Positions 1 to 9,159 of a stretch of 64,000 nt of DNA are shown here, one piece after another. Positions within the stretch are counted from its first letter, which is position 1. Each line of letters starts with the position of its first letter. Under the pieces are notes generated by a model that ran no database searches, had not been told where the DNA came from, and worked only from the letters and a program-made list of their open reading frames with translations. Origin of the DNA: Comamonas sp. (GTDB lineage Bacteria > Pseudomonadota > Gammaproteobacteria > Burkholderiales > Burkholderiaceae_C). Both the position numbers and the translations under genes were made by a program. The stretch lies in the NCBI RefSeq assembly GCF_009360615.1, contig NZ_SPEY01000020.1, forward strand, positions 62,001 through 126,000, read 5' to 3'.

Positions 1-59
1 AATCATTGCTGTAGCACGCATAACACCTGTAGCACACAAAAATAGAAGTCGCGTGCGTA

Positions 60-1382
60 TTATTTGCCACCCTCTACGACTCTCAATGCACCAGGTTTGC
101 TGGCGCTGTCGAACTGGATGCCTGCCTGTTTCAGAATCCACGCCTCGATGTGCCCCAAGAACGGGCGCAAGGCATCCACACTGCGGGGCCGGTAGCCCTC
201 TGCTGTGGCGCTGGGCTTGTGCCCCATCACCTGGGCAATCGCTCCAGCTGGTGCGCCTGCTGCCTCACCCAGTAGGGAGAAGCTACGGCGCAGGCCGTGA
301 AAGGTCAGCCGCTCAATAGAAGCAGACTTCAGTACCTTGGCATGACTGGCCCTCACATCAACGATGTGACCTTTATCCCCTGAGCTGGCAAAAACGAACT
401 CGCCCACCCTAGGCAACCCCACCAGCATGTGGTGCAGGTACGGAGTTAGCGGGATGGTGCGGCTGTCCTCTACCTTGTCGGCCAAGGTCAGTTTGCACCA
501 CCTGAAGTCCACATCCTTCCAGCGCAGAGTAGCCATTTCCTCGCGACGGGCCCCCGTCAGCAGCAATGCACGCAGATAGACACTGGCAGTGCGGTTGTCC
601 AGTTGCTCAACACCAGACCACCACGCCTCAACCTGCGCAGTTTCCAGCGCATCGGTGCGGCGGGTCATGGCCGGCAGGTTCTGAACGATGGCCGGAGCCT
701 GCCCTGCCTCGCGGTCGGTCATAGCTCGGTATTCGGGCTGTGAGGCACACCAACGCAGAAAGCCACGAAACATCATCAAAGCCCGCGCGGCTTGATGCTT
801 CCCTGATTTGGACTCTTTGTCATGCCACAGTTTGAGCGAGTCCTCATTGATTCCGGCCAGTGGCAGCGCCAGCAATGGGTAAAGCGGACCGGGCCGGGTC
901 AGCCCCTCCCCTCTCTTCTTAGGAACGCCACCTGGCACAGCCATCTTGTGCAAATCCTCTAGGTAGCGCGGCTTCCATGCATCCCGTCGCTTGGGCCTGC
1001 CGTTCTCCAGATACAGCGGCCAAACCTCACCAACAGTCAGAGCTCTAGCCTTGGCCTGCTGGCGCTGGGCTTCCTTCTCTGCTTGGTGCTGGGTTTTTAG
1101 CTCCCTTGGGTCTTGCCCCTTATCCACCAAAACAGAGTAGTTGCGTCCCTGCTCACGGGCCTGCTCCAACGTCCACGCCTCTATTGGGCCAATCCCTATG
1201 CGCAGAGTCTTGCCAAAAAGGCGAGCCTCAAAGGCATAGGTTTTCCGGCCGGTGGGAGTGGCGCGCAGCATTAAGGCTGGAACATCGGTGTCCCATAAAA
1301 ATGCCTGCGACTTCCCAGGCGGGCAAGTGAAGGCTGCAATGCGGCCTGCTGTCAGCCGTACACGGTTGCTGTTTGCGGTCAT
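60..1382 (-). CDS. Tyrosine recombinase/integrase of the left-hand element
   Basis: Site-specific recombinase of about 440 residues that would integrate or excise the element extending left of the window. The N-terminal part (PPGKSQAFLWDTDVPALMLR) is the arm-binding fold of P4/DUF4102-like integrases. The catalytic residues are visible: Arg in LTGARREEM near residue 275, HGLRR near 362, GH in VMGHKP, and the nucleophile Tyr in EGYRPRS near 396. The ORF is open further upstream, but the ATG at 1382 starts directly before the conserved N-terminus, so I use it. It reads away from the 45-bp tRNA-Thr repeat at 1540 and has its own spacing to it, so it belongs to an element left of that repeat, not to the island on the right. 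Family assignment is firm; target specificity is inferred from position. Confidence 0.88.
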   Translation of the reverse strand: MTANSNRVRLTAGRIAAFTCPPGKSQAFLWDTDVPALMLRATPTGRKTYAFEARLFGKTLRIGIGPIEAWTLEQAREQGRNYSVLVDKGQDPRELKTQHQAEKEAQRQQAKARALTVGEVWPLYLENGRPKRRDAWKPRYLEDLHKMAVPGGVPKKRGEGLTRPGPLYPLLALPLAGINEDSLKLWHDKESKSGKHQAARALMMFRGFLRWCASQPEYRAMTDREAGQAPAIVQNLPAMTRRTDALETAQVEAWWSGVEQLDNRTASVYLRALLLTGARREEMATLRWKDVDFRWCKLTLADKVEDSRTIPLTPYLHHMLVGLPRVGEFVFASSGDKGHIVDVRASHAKVLKSASIERLTFHGLRRSFSLLGEAAGAPAGAIAQVMGHKPSATAEGYRPRSVDALRPFLGHIEAWILKQAGIQFDSASKPGALRVVEGGK

Positions 1383-1539
1383 AACGTGCCACTCGATATT
1401 TGTAGGCAATCTGTAGGCAAATTCGGTAAACACCGACATGTACAAATCAACAGGCATTCAGCCCACCAATCGCATAAGCCTTTGTTTTTCAATGCCTACT
1501 CAACGCTATTCTACGCAAACAAACACCACTCACCAATCA

Positions 1540-1584
1540 TTCGTAATGAGAAGGTCGCGTGTTCGATTCATGTCTCCGGCACCA
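1540..1584 (+). repeat. Left 45-bp attachment repeat (3' part of tRNA-Thr(CGT))
   Basis: These 45 bases recur without mismatch at 33791-33835 in the same orientation. Read on the plus strand they are the 3' part of a tRNA: anticodon loop TTCGTAAT, the 3' arm GAG, T-loop TTCGATT, acceptor CTCCGGC and CCA end. This points to tRNA-Thr(CGT), a common integration target. The 5' half is missing here, so this is an att site, not a functional tRNA gene. It marks the junction between the left element and the island to the right. Confidence 0.88.
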
Positions 1585-1631
1585 ATAAATTCAACGACTT
1601 ACGAGTCGTGATTGTTCAAAGTGTCGTCTCC

Positions 1632-1719
1632 TGTCACACTCAAGTCACAGTAGACGGCACAACTGAACAACGCTGCGCAGTAGCGCTATCTCTCTCCAGC
1701 CAGTTCTTGTGCCGTCACA
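1632..1719 (+). promoter_or_regulatory. Candidate integrase arm-type sites, left end
   Basis: GTCACA occurs at 1633-1638 and 1644-1649, exactly 11 bp apart, and a third time at 1714-1719. The right island end has the same pair with the same 11-bp spacing (33666, 33677). A perfect inverted repeat ACGACT-TACG-AGTCGT also lies at 1594-1609 beside the repeat core. Direct hexamers spaced one helical turn apart near both att cores are typical of integrase arm sites. The assignment is inferred. Confidence 0.45.
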
Positions 1720-1746
1720 TTTCGCTGACCACACACAAGACGCACC

Positions 1747-2844
1747 ATGGCTGCAATCCGCGAACGAAAAGATCAGAACGGCAAAGTGAGCTATCAAGCT
1801 CAAGTCCGTATCCAAGGCTACCCACCTCAGTCCAAGACGTTTCTGAGGAAAACCGACGCCAAACAATGGGCCATCCAGACGGAAACTGAAATCCGTACCG
1901 GCATGACTATCCGTAAAAACACCGCCAGCAAGCACACTGTGCGCGAAATGCTGGAGCGCTACCGCGACAATGTGCTGATCGACAAAGCCAACGGCGGCAA
2001 AGACCACAAAACGCACATTGCATGGTGGATTGATGAGCTTGGCCACTATGCCCTCTCTGAAGTCACAACAGACCTTGTGACACGGAGCATGGATAAGCTC
2101 AAGAAGTCCAAGACACGGCTGGGCAAATCCCCGGCTCCTGCGACCGTGTTGCGCTACTTGATGGCGCTCTCTCATGCATTCAATGTGGCTCGCAAGCAAT
2201 GGAACTGGTGCGAGTCATCTCCGGTCGAGAATGTCCAGCGCCCCAAAGTCAAAAACGAGCGCACCCGCTATCTAACAGATGCCGAGCGAGAAGCTTTGCT
2301 ACACGCATGCAAAAGCTCTCCGAACTCCGACCTTTATTTGGTTGTGCTTCTGGCAATTTCCACTGGCATGCGCAAAGGCGAGATCATGGGCATGCGTTGG
2401 CAAGACATTCACACGGCACCAGATCAGAGCTTCACCCGCGTGCACCTGACCAAGACCAAAAACGACAAAGCTCGCTCCGTCTTGCTGACCTCCCCTGCCC
2501 TGGAGTTGCTCGAAGAGCGGCGCACAAAGCTGCTTGATAGCCTGCAAGCCAAGACTGCTACCGGGCTCATTTTCCCGAGTGCTGTGAACGCAGATCAGCC
2601 CGTCGATCTTCGCAAACCATGGGGAAGTGCACTTCAAGTTGCTGGCATTGAGGAGTTCCGCTTCCACGACCTACGTCACACAACAGCTAGCTATCTTGCT
2701 ATGAATGGAGCCAGCCTTCTGTCCATTAGCAAAGTGCTGGGCCACCAGACCACCAAGATGACGGAGCGCTACTCCCACTTGGCAACATCCCACATTGATG
2801 AGGTGGTGCGCAGCATGAATGAAAAAAAATTCGGAATGAAGTGA
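1747..2844 (+). CDS. Island integrase (tyrosine recombinase)
   Basis: Recombinase of 365 residues, the probable integrase of the 32-kb island. It starts with an AP2-like/arm-binding N-terminus (QAQVRIQGYPPQSKTF), then a core-binding SAM-like region from about residue 65 to 160, then the catalytic domain. Catalytic residues: Arg in STGMRKGEI (about 209), HDLRH (about 308), LGHQTTKMTERYSHL with nucleophile Tyr at about 343. The ATG at 1747 is the first in frame. It lies 160 bp from the left att repeat and is transcribed away from it, in the same direction as the tRNA, which is the usual arrangement for tRNA-targeting islands. Confidence 0.93.
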   Translation: MAAIRERKDQNGKVSYQAQVRIQGYPPQSKTFLRKTDAKQWAIQTETEIRTGMTIRKNTASKHTVREMLERYRDNVLIDKANGGKDHKTHIAWWIDELGHYALSEVTTDLVTRSMDKLKKSKTRLGKSPAPATVLRYLMALSHAFNVARKQWNWCESSPVENVQRPKVKNERTRYLTDAEREALLHACKSSPNSDLYLVVLLAISTGMRKGEIMGMRWQDIHTAPDQSFTRVHLTKTKNDKARSVLLTSPALELLEERRTKLLDSLQAKTATGLIFPSAVNADQPVDLRKPWGSALQVAGIEEFRFHDLRHTTASYLAMNGASLLSISKVLGHQTTKMTERYSHLATSHIDEVVRSMNEKKFGMK

Positions 2845-2998
2845 AGGCTTCACGCTCCTGCTTCAACCACAGTTAGCACGAAACCCAACTTCATATACCG
2901 AACATAAGTAATTCTAAAACCAAGTGGACTACGCGCTAATTTTATGAATCAGGGCAAGGAATTTCGCAACATTTCAAATATTCGTTTGACGACGAAAT

Positions 2999-4969
2999 TC
3001 AACTAATGTGAGCATCATCAATCAGTCCTCGCGAACTCCCATTTAGCCCCTCACTGTTGAAATATGCCGCAATAGAGCTTGGGTTGCTTGCCTGCACCTC
3101 TGAGGGAATGTCATTGTCTACAACAATTATTTGAATTGGCTGCTCTTTCTTTACCGCATACTCAGTCAACAAGAGCATTGATTTGTAAAGATTCGCATAT
3201 TTCTTAGGGTCAGAGACACCCTCTTTGCGATCCTCTCCAATATCAGTCTCATCATACTTCGAGTTTGTTTTTCCCAAATATTTCCCGACAGTGTCGATCA
3301 TAAGAAACTTTGGATGATTTGAAGACTTATCCAAAGACAATCGAAGTATACCCAAATAGTGCCCAATAGATAATATTGTACGCAAACCACCAGAAGTAGT
3401 ATCACGATAATTTCTATTTCTTAGAACAGGTAAAAATGTAGTATTCCCAATACTTACATCCCTAATATCATTGATCTGAACAACTCGCAAATACTGAGAC
3501 AGTAAGTCACCTAAATCATTGATTATTTCCACAATAGAAGGAGCCTTTTTCTTAACCTCTTCTATCTTAGATTCCAAAATAATTATTCGATCTTGTGATT
3601 TTTCAAGATCACTAAAGATAGATTTTTGCTGGTTACGTATTTTTATATTTCGCTCGATGTATTTATACTCTTCTTCGGCCTTCGCGGCCTCATATGCCCA
3701 ACTGTCTCGCTCAGCTAGATATGGAGTCACTGCAGATGCCATTTCCTCATCAAGCATCCGTCGGGCATTATTTCTCTCAGCCTCAAGCAACTTAAGATCG
3801 CTTTGCGATCTCTCCCTCCGACTACGTTCCCTAAAAATCAATTGCTCCAAATCTTTAATCCGCCGGCTAATTGAGTTTTGCTCTTGAGAAATATTATCAC
3901 CGTCTTCTATTTCATGTATCTTCTTTATCCCCCCTAAATCAACAGAGCTACTGCAAAGCGGGCAAGAGAACATAACCTTCGGCGATCCGATTAGCTCTCT
4001 TGATTTCTTAATTGATTTTAACTTACTTAAATCCGCTTGGTAGTCGTTCTTCAACCGAGAGAATTTCTCGATTGCTTGCTCAGCCTCCTGAATTTCATGG
4101 TCCATATCAGAAATTCGCAAGGCCATAGTCTGTAGAATTTCTTTGAGAACAGAATAGCTCTCATTACTTGAAACTATTTCAGAGTTGAGTCTATTTAACT
4201 CATCTTTTGCAAGCTTCCTACGCTGATTGCTTTCCTTCTTTAAATCATCCAGACTATATTCGTCTTTAAACTCGACGGTTCTTAAGAAGTCAGAAACAGC
4301 TTTATAAGTCGCCTCAAGGCTCTTTCGCTCCCCAATCGCTTCAGCCAAATCACGCTGAAGGTCTGATAAGGTTGAGTCAAGAAGATTAAAAAGGTATTTG
4401 AACGTCTCTTTATTTTTAACCCCTGCAAATGACCCCTCACCAAGAAGAGCTTTCGACCCTACATCATCTTGTTTCAAATAGCAATATTTAAATACATCTC
4501 TAAAGCTTAGTCGTATGGATGCAGAATCACTCTTTGTCGGAGCTTGTCGCATCAAGACAATTGGCATACCCAAGGCAGTTAATAGAAAGTCCGAAAAATA
4601 GCCATCCGGACCTTCATCTACATAATTTGGAGAATAGCGCTTTGGAAATATATCACCCATGCTATCAAGCGACGATGGGTAAACCTCAACTGCAGCCTTA
4701 ACGTTGAAAATATCTCGTTTCACAACATATGTAAACCCATTAAGGTTTACTTGCATCATGACATGCTTAACAGCAGCTTCTATTTCATCATCGAAATTCA
4801 ATTTCGATGAACCAAATAAATAATTGAGACATTCCAAGACACTGCTTTTCCCAGTAGCAGAGTCACCATAAATTATATTAAGCCCCTCACTGAAGGGAAT
4901 CGTATAATTTTTCCTATGCCCAACAAGCACCAGGTAATCAACAATTATGCTAGGGAAATTTTTATTCAT
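2999..4969 (-). CDS. ABC-3C-type ABC ATPase with coiled coil and zinc hook (DUF3732-like)
   Basis: Soluble SMC/Rad50-like ABC ATPase of 656 residues. Visible parts in order: Walker A GDSATGKSS (residues 35-43); long charged coiled-coil arms (about 200-480) broken near residue 336 by CPLC, a Rad50-like zinc-hook motif; ABC signature TSGGLRT near 525; Walker B FLMIDT; a final IIVVDND strand. No membrane segment. These match the DUF3732-type ATPases that form the motor of ABC three-component systems. It is the third gene of an operon: its ATG overlaps the stop of the preceding gene by one base (TAATG). The base composition is much more AT-rich than flanking metal genes, a sign of recent transfer. 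The family call is strong; the defence role is inferred from class and context. Confidence 0.85.
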   Translation of the reverse strand: MNKNFPSIIVDYLVLVGHRKNYTIPFSEGLNIIYGDSATGKSSVLECLNYLFGSSKLNFDDEIEAAVKHVMMQVNLNGFTYVVKRDIFNVKAAVEVYPSSLDSMGDIFPKRYSPNYVDEGPDGYFSDFLLTALGMPIVLMRQAPTKSDSASIRLSFRDVFKYCYLKQDDVGSKALLGEGSFAGVKNKETFKYLFNLLDSTLSDLQRDLAEAIGERKSLEATYKAVSDFLRTVEFKDEYSLDDLKKESNQRRKLAKDELNRLNSEIVSSNESYSVLKEILQTMALRISDMDHEIQEAEQAIEKFSRLKNDYQADLSKLKSIKKSRELIGSPKVMFSCPLCSSSVDLGGIKKIHEIEDGDNISQEQNSISRRIKDLEQLIFRERSRRERSQSDLKLLEAERNNARRMLDEEMASAVTPYLAERDSWAYEAAKAEEEYKYIERNIKIRNQQKSIFSDLEKSQDRIIILESKIEEVKKKAPSIVEIINDLGDLLSQYLRVVQINDIRDVSIGNTTFLPVLRNRNYRDTTSGGLRTILSIGHYLGILRLSLDKSSNHPKFLMIDTVGKYLGKTNSKYDETDIGEDRKEGVSDPKKYANLYKSMLLLTEYAVKKEQPIQIIVVDNDIPSEVQASNPSSIAAYFNSEGLNGSSRGLIDDAHIS

Positions 4970-5463
4970 TATTCAAACTCCACAGCGGCATTAATATTTG
5001 CGGTAGATACCGAGTTCAGTGCCTGTATGGCCTTTGCATAGCCACGTGCGGTATTAAAGTAGTCACCCGCTATTAAGCGCTCCACACGCTCACCCTCGAG
5101 GGTTAGCGTGTACATGAATCCAGTTGCCTTTTTATAGATAACCTTCAAAAGATCAAGACTTGCGAGTTGCAGTAGGTAACGCTTAAGACGATGGTCATCA
5201 TATAGCGTATCTATGTTTATTGCGATCCCTGCAATGGAATATTCGTCATAAATTTCCAGATTGGCAACTGGATGAGAAAATGATGCAAGAACCCTATTCA
5301 TAATTATAGGATTTTTTATCAAAAATAGGCATGCACGCAGTCTTTCATTATTTAATAAAAGCTTACCTCTACTTGTTGCACCCAAATCTCTAATAATTAA
5401 TAATATGAGTGCCAAATTTAATGACTCCTCATCATCTGGAATAAAGTACGGTAGTCCGCTCAT
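4969..5463 (-). CDS. Probable ABC-3C middle component
   Basis: Small soluble protein of 164 residues without transmembrane segments. It is mostly helical with winged-helix-like features toward the middle and C-terminus (LKRYLLQLASLDLL, then FMYTLTLEGERV as a possible wing). I do not recognise a catalytic motif. The call rests on position and size: in ABC three-component systems a short middle protein lies between an effector-bearing gene and the ABC ATPase, exactly as here, with an ATGA overlap upstream and a one-base overlap downstream. Such middle components are thought to connect ATPase and effector. It could instead be an unrelated small regulator. Confidence 0.6.
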   Translation of the reverse strand: MSGLPYFIPDDEESLNLALILLIIRDLGATSRGKLLLNNERLRACLFLIKNPIIMNRVLASFSHPVANLEIYDEYSIAGIAINIDTLYDDHRLKRYLLQLASLDLLKVIYKKATGFMYTLTLEGERVERLIAGDYFNTARGYAKAIQALNSVSTANINAAVEFE

Positions 5464-6686
5464 AACAAAGGCTCTACGGATTTACTACGAAGGTTGCTTA
5501 AAGCATCATGCGATCGCTCTTCGCTCCACCATACATCATTGCCTAAATCATTTGCTAGTTGGTGGAGCATCCCCATCTTGTGAAGTGCTTGTAGCATAGG
5601 CGACGCCACCTTCAAGAATTTTGAATCTTCTTGAATTATTGCATCGTGAACCGCAGCCACCAGTGTTGTAGAGTTACCGCTAGGCACTCCTACATGCTTT
5701 TCATAGCTGTTTTGGTAAATAACCCTAATCCGATCATACAAATCCTTCAGCTTTTGCTGATCTGATGAGCTACTCAATAATTTCCGAATATATTCGGCGT
5801 TAAGGAAATACTCTTTTGAATGGCGAACACTAGCATCATGCACATCTGCCAAAAGAAGCTTCAATACAAATATCTCATCCTTATATTGATCAGAGTTTAA
5901 TATTTTCTGAACCTCAAACGGAGTAATTGAATTTTTGAAATCTTTTAAAAATCTCAATGTCGCAGAAACTACAAGTCCTTTTTTCTCGGGCTTAGATATG
6001 CTTATGTGATCATCATCACATGAAATAGCATCCTGTTGCTCAGTATCAGTTCCGACAGCGCTATTCTTTTGAACTATTTCATCGTAGGCACCAATAAAAT
6101 ACTTAACATCAGGCTTCAACGATTGTTTCACCCATGCATCGTTAAGCTTTGGGCATAACTCGCTTAATGGAGCCAAATCCTCAACCTGCTTATTGTTCAA
6201 TAACAATTTCCCATACGAAGCCAGATTAACTCCCAAATGAGGCACAGCTAAAGATATAAGTAGTTTAATTTGACAATTCTTTCCTTCACTCAAATCTTGC
6301 AAAATACAAGATTTTGTCACTAGCCCTCCCATACTGTGGGCAATAACAACTATATTTTTATAATCACTAAGCTCAAATCTAATTCTTGAGCGAAGAAGCT
6401 TAGATATTTCCTCAACCGAAATATTTTTAACTGATTTAGGCTGCATTGTTTTAAACAATGAAGTCAGCCTCTGCCTTATAGAGTTGGCCGCAGGAAAAAG
6501 ATTTAAAAGAGTTGTGTGGTATTCAAAATATGCTATATCGAAGTTCTCTCGCACAAATTGATCTTCGAGTAGATGCTCATGAAAATAGCCATCCACCGCA
6601 TGCTTCCAGGTATCTTTTCCGCCCGTGAAGCCATGGACAAAAAGGATGAGGTCTTCACAGCTATCCTTGTGAGCAAATTCGATCAT
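5460..6686 (-). CDS. Alpha/beta-hydrolase with C-terminal ABC-3C-type domain (putative effector)
   Basis: First gene of the three-gene operon, 408 residues. Residues 1-240 are a lipase-like alpha/beta hydrolase: oxyanion strand LILFVHGFTGG (13-23), nucleophile elbow VIAHSMGGL with Ser118, candidate acid Asp202 (FIGAYDEI) and His227 (DDDHISISKP). Residues 250-408 are a separate alpha-helical region of no known fold to me, in the place where ABC-3C effectors carry their ATPase/middle-component coupling domain. No signal peptide, so it acts in the cytoplasm, perhaps on membrane lipids or a small ester. The ATG at 6686 is the first in frame. Hydrolase fold is strongly supported; toxic-effector role is inferred. 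Confidence 0.78.
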   Translation of the reverse strand: MIEFAHKDSCEDLILFVHGFTGGKDTWKHAVDGYFHEHLLEDQFVRENFDIAYFEYHTTLLNLFPAANSIRQRLTSLFKTMQPKSVKNISVEEISKLLRSRIRFELSDYKNIVVIAHSMGGLVTKSCILQDLSEGKNCQIKLLISLAVPHLGVNLASYGKLLLNNKQVEDLAPLSELCPKLNDAWVKQSLKPDVKYFIGAYDEIVQKNSAVGTDTEQQDAISCDDDHISISKPEKKGLVVSATLRFLKDFKNSITPFEVQKILNSDQYKDEIFVLKLLLADVHDASVRHSKEYFLNAEYIRKLLSSSSDQQKLKDLYDRIRVIYQNSYEKHVGVPSGNSTTLVAAVHDAIIQEDSKFLKVASPMLQALHKMGMLHQLANDLGNDVWWSEERSHDALSNLRSKSVEPLL

Positions 6687-7137
6687 ATGAGTGTGGAAAT
6701 TCTTTACTGCCGTTGCCGGTGAGAGAGCTCACCGAGCCTATCGAAACAGCCTTGCAGGCCTAGACATAGACGTTACAGTTTGCATCAATATCTAGGAGTT
6801 GTACACTCATCCGTGTCACCGCATCCCTTGACACCAGAGCTTCGTGGCCTGCATGACTATGTATGGCGTGCACTCCAGGGCAGCAATCACGACTATCGTT
6901 TGCACAGTATTCGCTAACTATCCACGGCCCAATAGACCCTCTCGAAGGGCATGGCGCCCGTCGAGCTCGCAACGCTTGATGAAGTCTCGTAGCTCAGGCG
7001 TCAACGGCTAAGCAGTCCCGTTGACACACAATGCCACAAGTGACCCGACGGGCCTTATCGAGCCAATTCACATCAGCTGCTCCAAAAAAATCCGTGGCAA
7101 TTCATTAATTTTTAACCATAAGTCCTGAGCACAGAAT
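6687..7137. other. Intergenic stretch, no gene recognised
   Basis: About 450 bp between the ABC-3C operon and the next plus-strand gene. The open frames inside are short, lack plausible start signals and look random. The promoter of the leftward operon should lie in the first 150 bp, but I see no clear -35/-10 pair or dyad. Base composition changes here from AT-rich to mixed, so this may be a junction between acquired segments. Confidence 0.5.
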
Positions 7138-7710
7138 ATGGAAACTCCGATCTACGTCGCGGGTATCGCCGCTTTCGCAGCACTCCTCGGGGCAAGCATC
7201 ACTGGTGTAGTGACGCACTTTAACCTCCGATTTGGTCAATCTTTCCAGCTTCGCAGTGAGAAGGCCAAGTTTGACCGAGAACAGGCTGTAAAGCTCAAAG
7301 CCGAATCCATTAAGCGATTGGAGGATACCCACAAGCTGGTGAGCAAAATTGTGCGTGAATTCTCAATGGACAACTTGGTAATCCAATGGTCTGCAAAGCC
7401 GGACCCTGAGGCATACGATCGGCAGTATCTTCAAGCCTACTCTCACATGGACGAACTGCGCGCAATCGCGGCTATTCACGAGCCCGTGCTGTCGAAAGAC
7501 ATTGAGGCATTAAGAAGCCAAATGAGCCACTTCTGGGGCAACTTCAAAAACGTGCTCCATCTCGAAAGCGAGGGCAAGAAGGTTGACCACAATACCAGCT
7601 GCTTCAACAAGGCATGCGCTGCTAAGCGGGAAGCCTCCGAGATCGGTCAGCGTCTTAAGGACACAATCGTCCAACTTGCTGAGCAACGCACAGGTACCAT
7701 GGTCTCCTAA
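7138..7710 (+). CDS. Hypothetical membrane-anchored coiled-coil protein
   Basis: A 190-residue protein I do not recognise. Residues 5-27 (YVAGIAAFAALLGASITGVV) form one N-terminal transmembrane helix, followed by a charged helical region (EKAKFDREQAVKLKAESIKR) likely to be a coiled coil in the cytoplasm. No enzymatic motif. The ORF is intact, with normal codon use. It stands alone between the ABC-3C operon and a leftward recombinase. Similar single-helix coiled-coil proteins are common island cargo. Confidence 0.6.
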   Translation: METPIYVAGIAAFAALLGASITGVVTHFNLRFGQSFQLRSEKAKFDREQAVKLKAESIKRLEDTHKLVSKIVREFSMDNLVIQWSAKPDPEAYDRQYLQAYSHMDELRAIAAIHEPVLSKDIEALRSQMSHFWGNFKNVLHLESEGKKVDHNTSCFNKACAAKREASEIGQRLKDTIVQLAEQRTGTMVS

Positions 7711-7837
7711 AGGCATTGCCCCCACAACAAGTGCAAGAGACCAAGCGTGGCTCACTGCTTTCGATGGCAACAGGCACGGTCGCCATAGATTGACAAGAGG
7801 CCTTTAGATTCGGTTGTGCTCATCCAGAGTGGTCCAA

Positions 7838-8812
7838 TCAAAGCAAGCTGGGAACCGCTTGTTGAGCAGCTCGGCGAATGTACTTGAGTACCGTCACATT
7901 CGACTTGTGTCCGGTCTGGTCTCGTATTTGCCATAGCTGCAGTCCTGCCTCTGCGGCGCATGTGCAGAAACCTGCTCGTAGGCTATGGCCGCTGACGTTC
8001 GTGGCATCGACGCCAACCTGCGTCATTACAGCTTTCACGATCAGGGCAACAGACTGGGGTGACAGCCCTTGATTGGCGATGCGGCCGTGGCGGTTCACTG
8101 CTCTAAAAACATAGCCCTCATTGATGCCTGCGACCTTCAGCCAATGTGCCAGGGCCGTGACAGGACAGTGCTCACCAGTAGTAGCGCGAGGAATGAATAT
8201 GGTTCGCCCGCGCCGCTCCTGATCTGTTTTGCTGATCGGCAGTTTGATTTCAATGCCATTGGCAGTGTGGTTTAGATGCTCTGTGCGAATCAACACCAGC
8301 TCAGACCGCCGCATTGCAGAAGCAAAACCCACCAGCAGCAAGGCTTGATCACGTGCGGCTTTGAGTGGCATCTGTTGGTGCCCTATTGTTGACAGGGCTT
8401 TCAATAAGTCCGCCTTCATCAGCGGTTTTACTTGCCGTTGTTTGGTGCCTTGCGTCCGGCGTATGCCTTGTATGACCTGCTTCACAATCTCGCTGTGTAT
8501 AGGAGACTTCCATCTCTGCTCCAAATGCGCTTTATGGATAGCCGTGACACGCCGCTCCAGCGTAGCAACCGCCAAACCACTATTAGCAGACTCGGCCAAG
8601 TACTCAGCTAATCGCCTTGGTGTGCAAGGAAAGCTGCCTCCATGTGCAAGAAAGTGACGGAGGTCCGAAGCATAGGCACGCTTTGTGGAACTTGCCTGGC
8701 TAGCAGCTATATATTTTTGAACTGCGCTGTTTATATTCTTTTGATCTGATGTATTTTTCTTCTTCAATTTATTCTCCATTTCCGAAGAGCGCGATTGGTC
8801 AATGACCGCCAT
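7838..8812 (-). CDS. Second tyrosine recombinase on the island
   Basis: A 324-residue XerC/D-like recombinase without the arm-binding domain of tRNA integrases. After a lysine-rich leader (NKLKKKNTSDQKN) comes a SAM-like core-binding domain (residues 30-130) and a catalytic domain. Catalytic residues: Arg in FASAMRRSEL (about 168), SGHSLRAGF (about 274), TGHKSN, and the nucleophile Tyr in VLKYIRR (about 308). An ATG at 8776 (MENKLKKK) is an alternative start. It is far from both att repeats, so it probably came with its own smaller element or serves a resolution step. No matching att repeat was found near it. Confidence 0.88.
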   Translation of the reverse strand: MAVIDQSRSSEMENKLKKKNTSDQKNINSAVQKYIAASQASSTKRAYASDLRHFLAHGGSFPCTPRRLAEYLAESANSGLAVATLERRVTAIHKAHLEQRWKSPIHSEIVKQVIQGIRRTQGTKQRQVKPLMKADLLKALSTIGHQQMPLKAARDQALLLVGFASAMRRSELVLIRTEHLNHTANGIEIKLPISKTDQERRGRTIFIPRATTGEHCPVTALAHWLKVAGINEGYVFRAVNRHGRIANQGLSPQSVALIVKAVMTQVGVDATNVSGHSLRAGFCTCAAEAGLQLWQIRDQTGHKSNVTVLKYIRRAAQQAVPSLL

Positions 8813-9159
8813 GGTCGAACGGTTGTTAAAAATTTAATTCACTTTCTGGTTAACGATAACTGTGACTTATCGCTACCTAGGATTTAAATAGGATTCAGCC
8901 TACTCCAACGCATGTGCAGATGAAGTGAGTCGCTGCGACGGGCATATCGCTGCAGGCACCGAGGAGTGCTTGAAGGAGATCAGCCGTTACGATGAACAAT
9001 TTGCATTTCAGCTGTGATTCGAAGAATTCACGCTGCTATTCCACATATACGGATTAAATATTTATAAAACGGCTAAAAATACGGCGTTTTAGTGAATTAT
9101 TGATATAATACCACCAAGCATGAATAAATATTCAGTATTTATAGTGCAGTGCAGCATTG
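8813..9159 (+). promoter_or_regulatory. AT-rich regulatory region with nested inverted repeats
   Basis: This 347-bp region separates the recombinase from the gene at 9160. It contains a perfect 7-bp inverted repeat TAAAACG/CGTTTTA (9065-9071 and 9085-9091), a good -10 box TATAAT at 9104-9109, and a second dyad TGAAT-AAAT-ATTCA at 9121-9134 just after it. The dyads on both sides of the -10 look like operators controlling the rightward gene. The regulator is unknown; the XRE protein encoded at 11185-11580 is a candidate. Confidence 0.45.
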
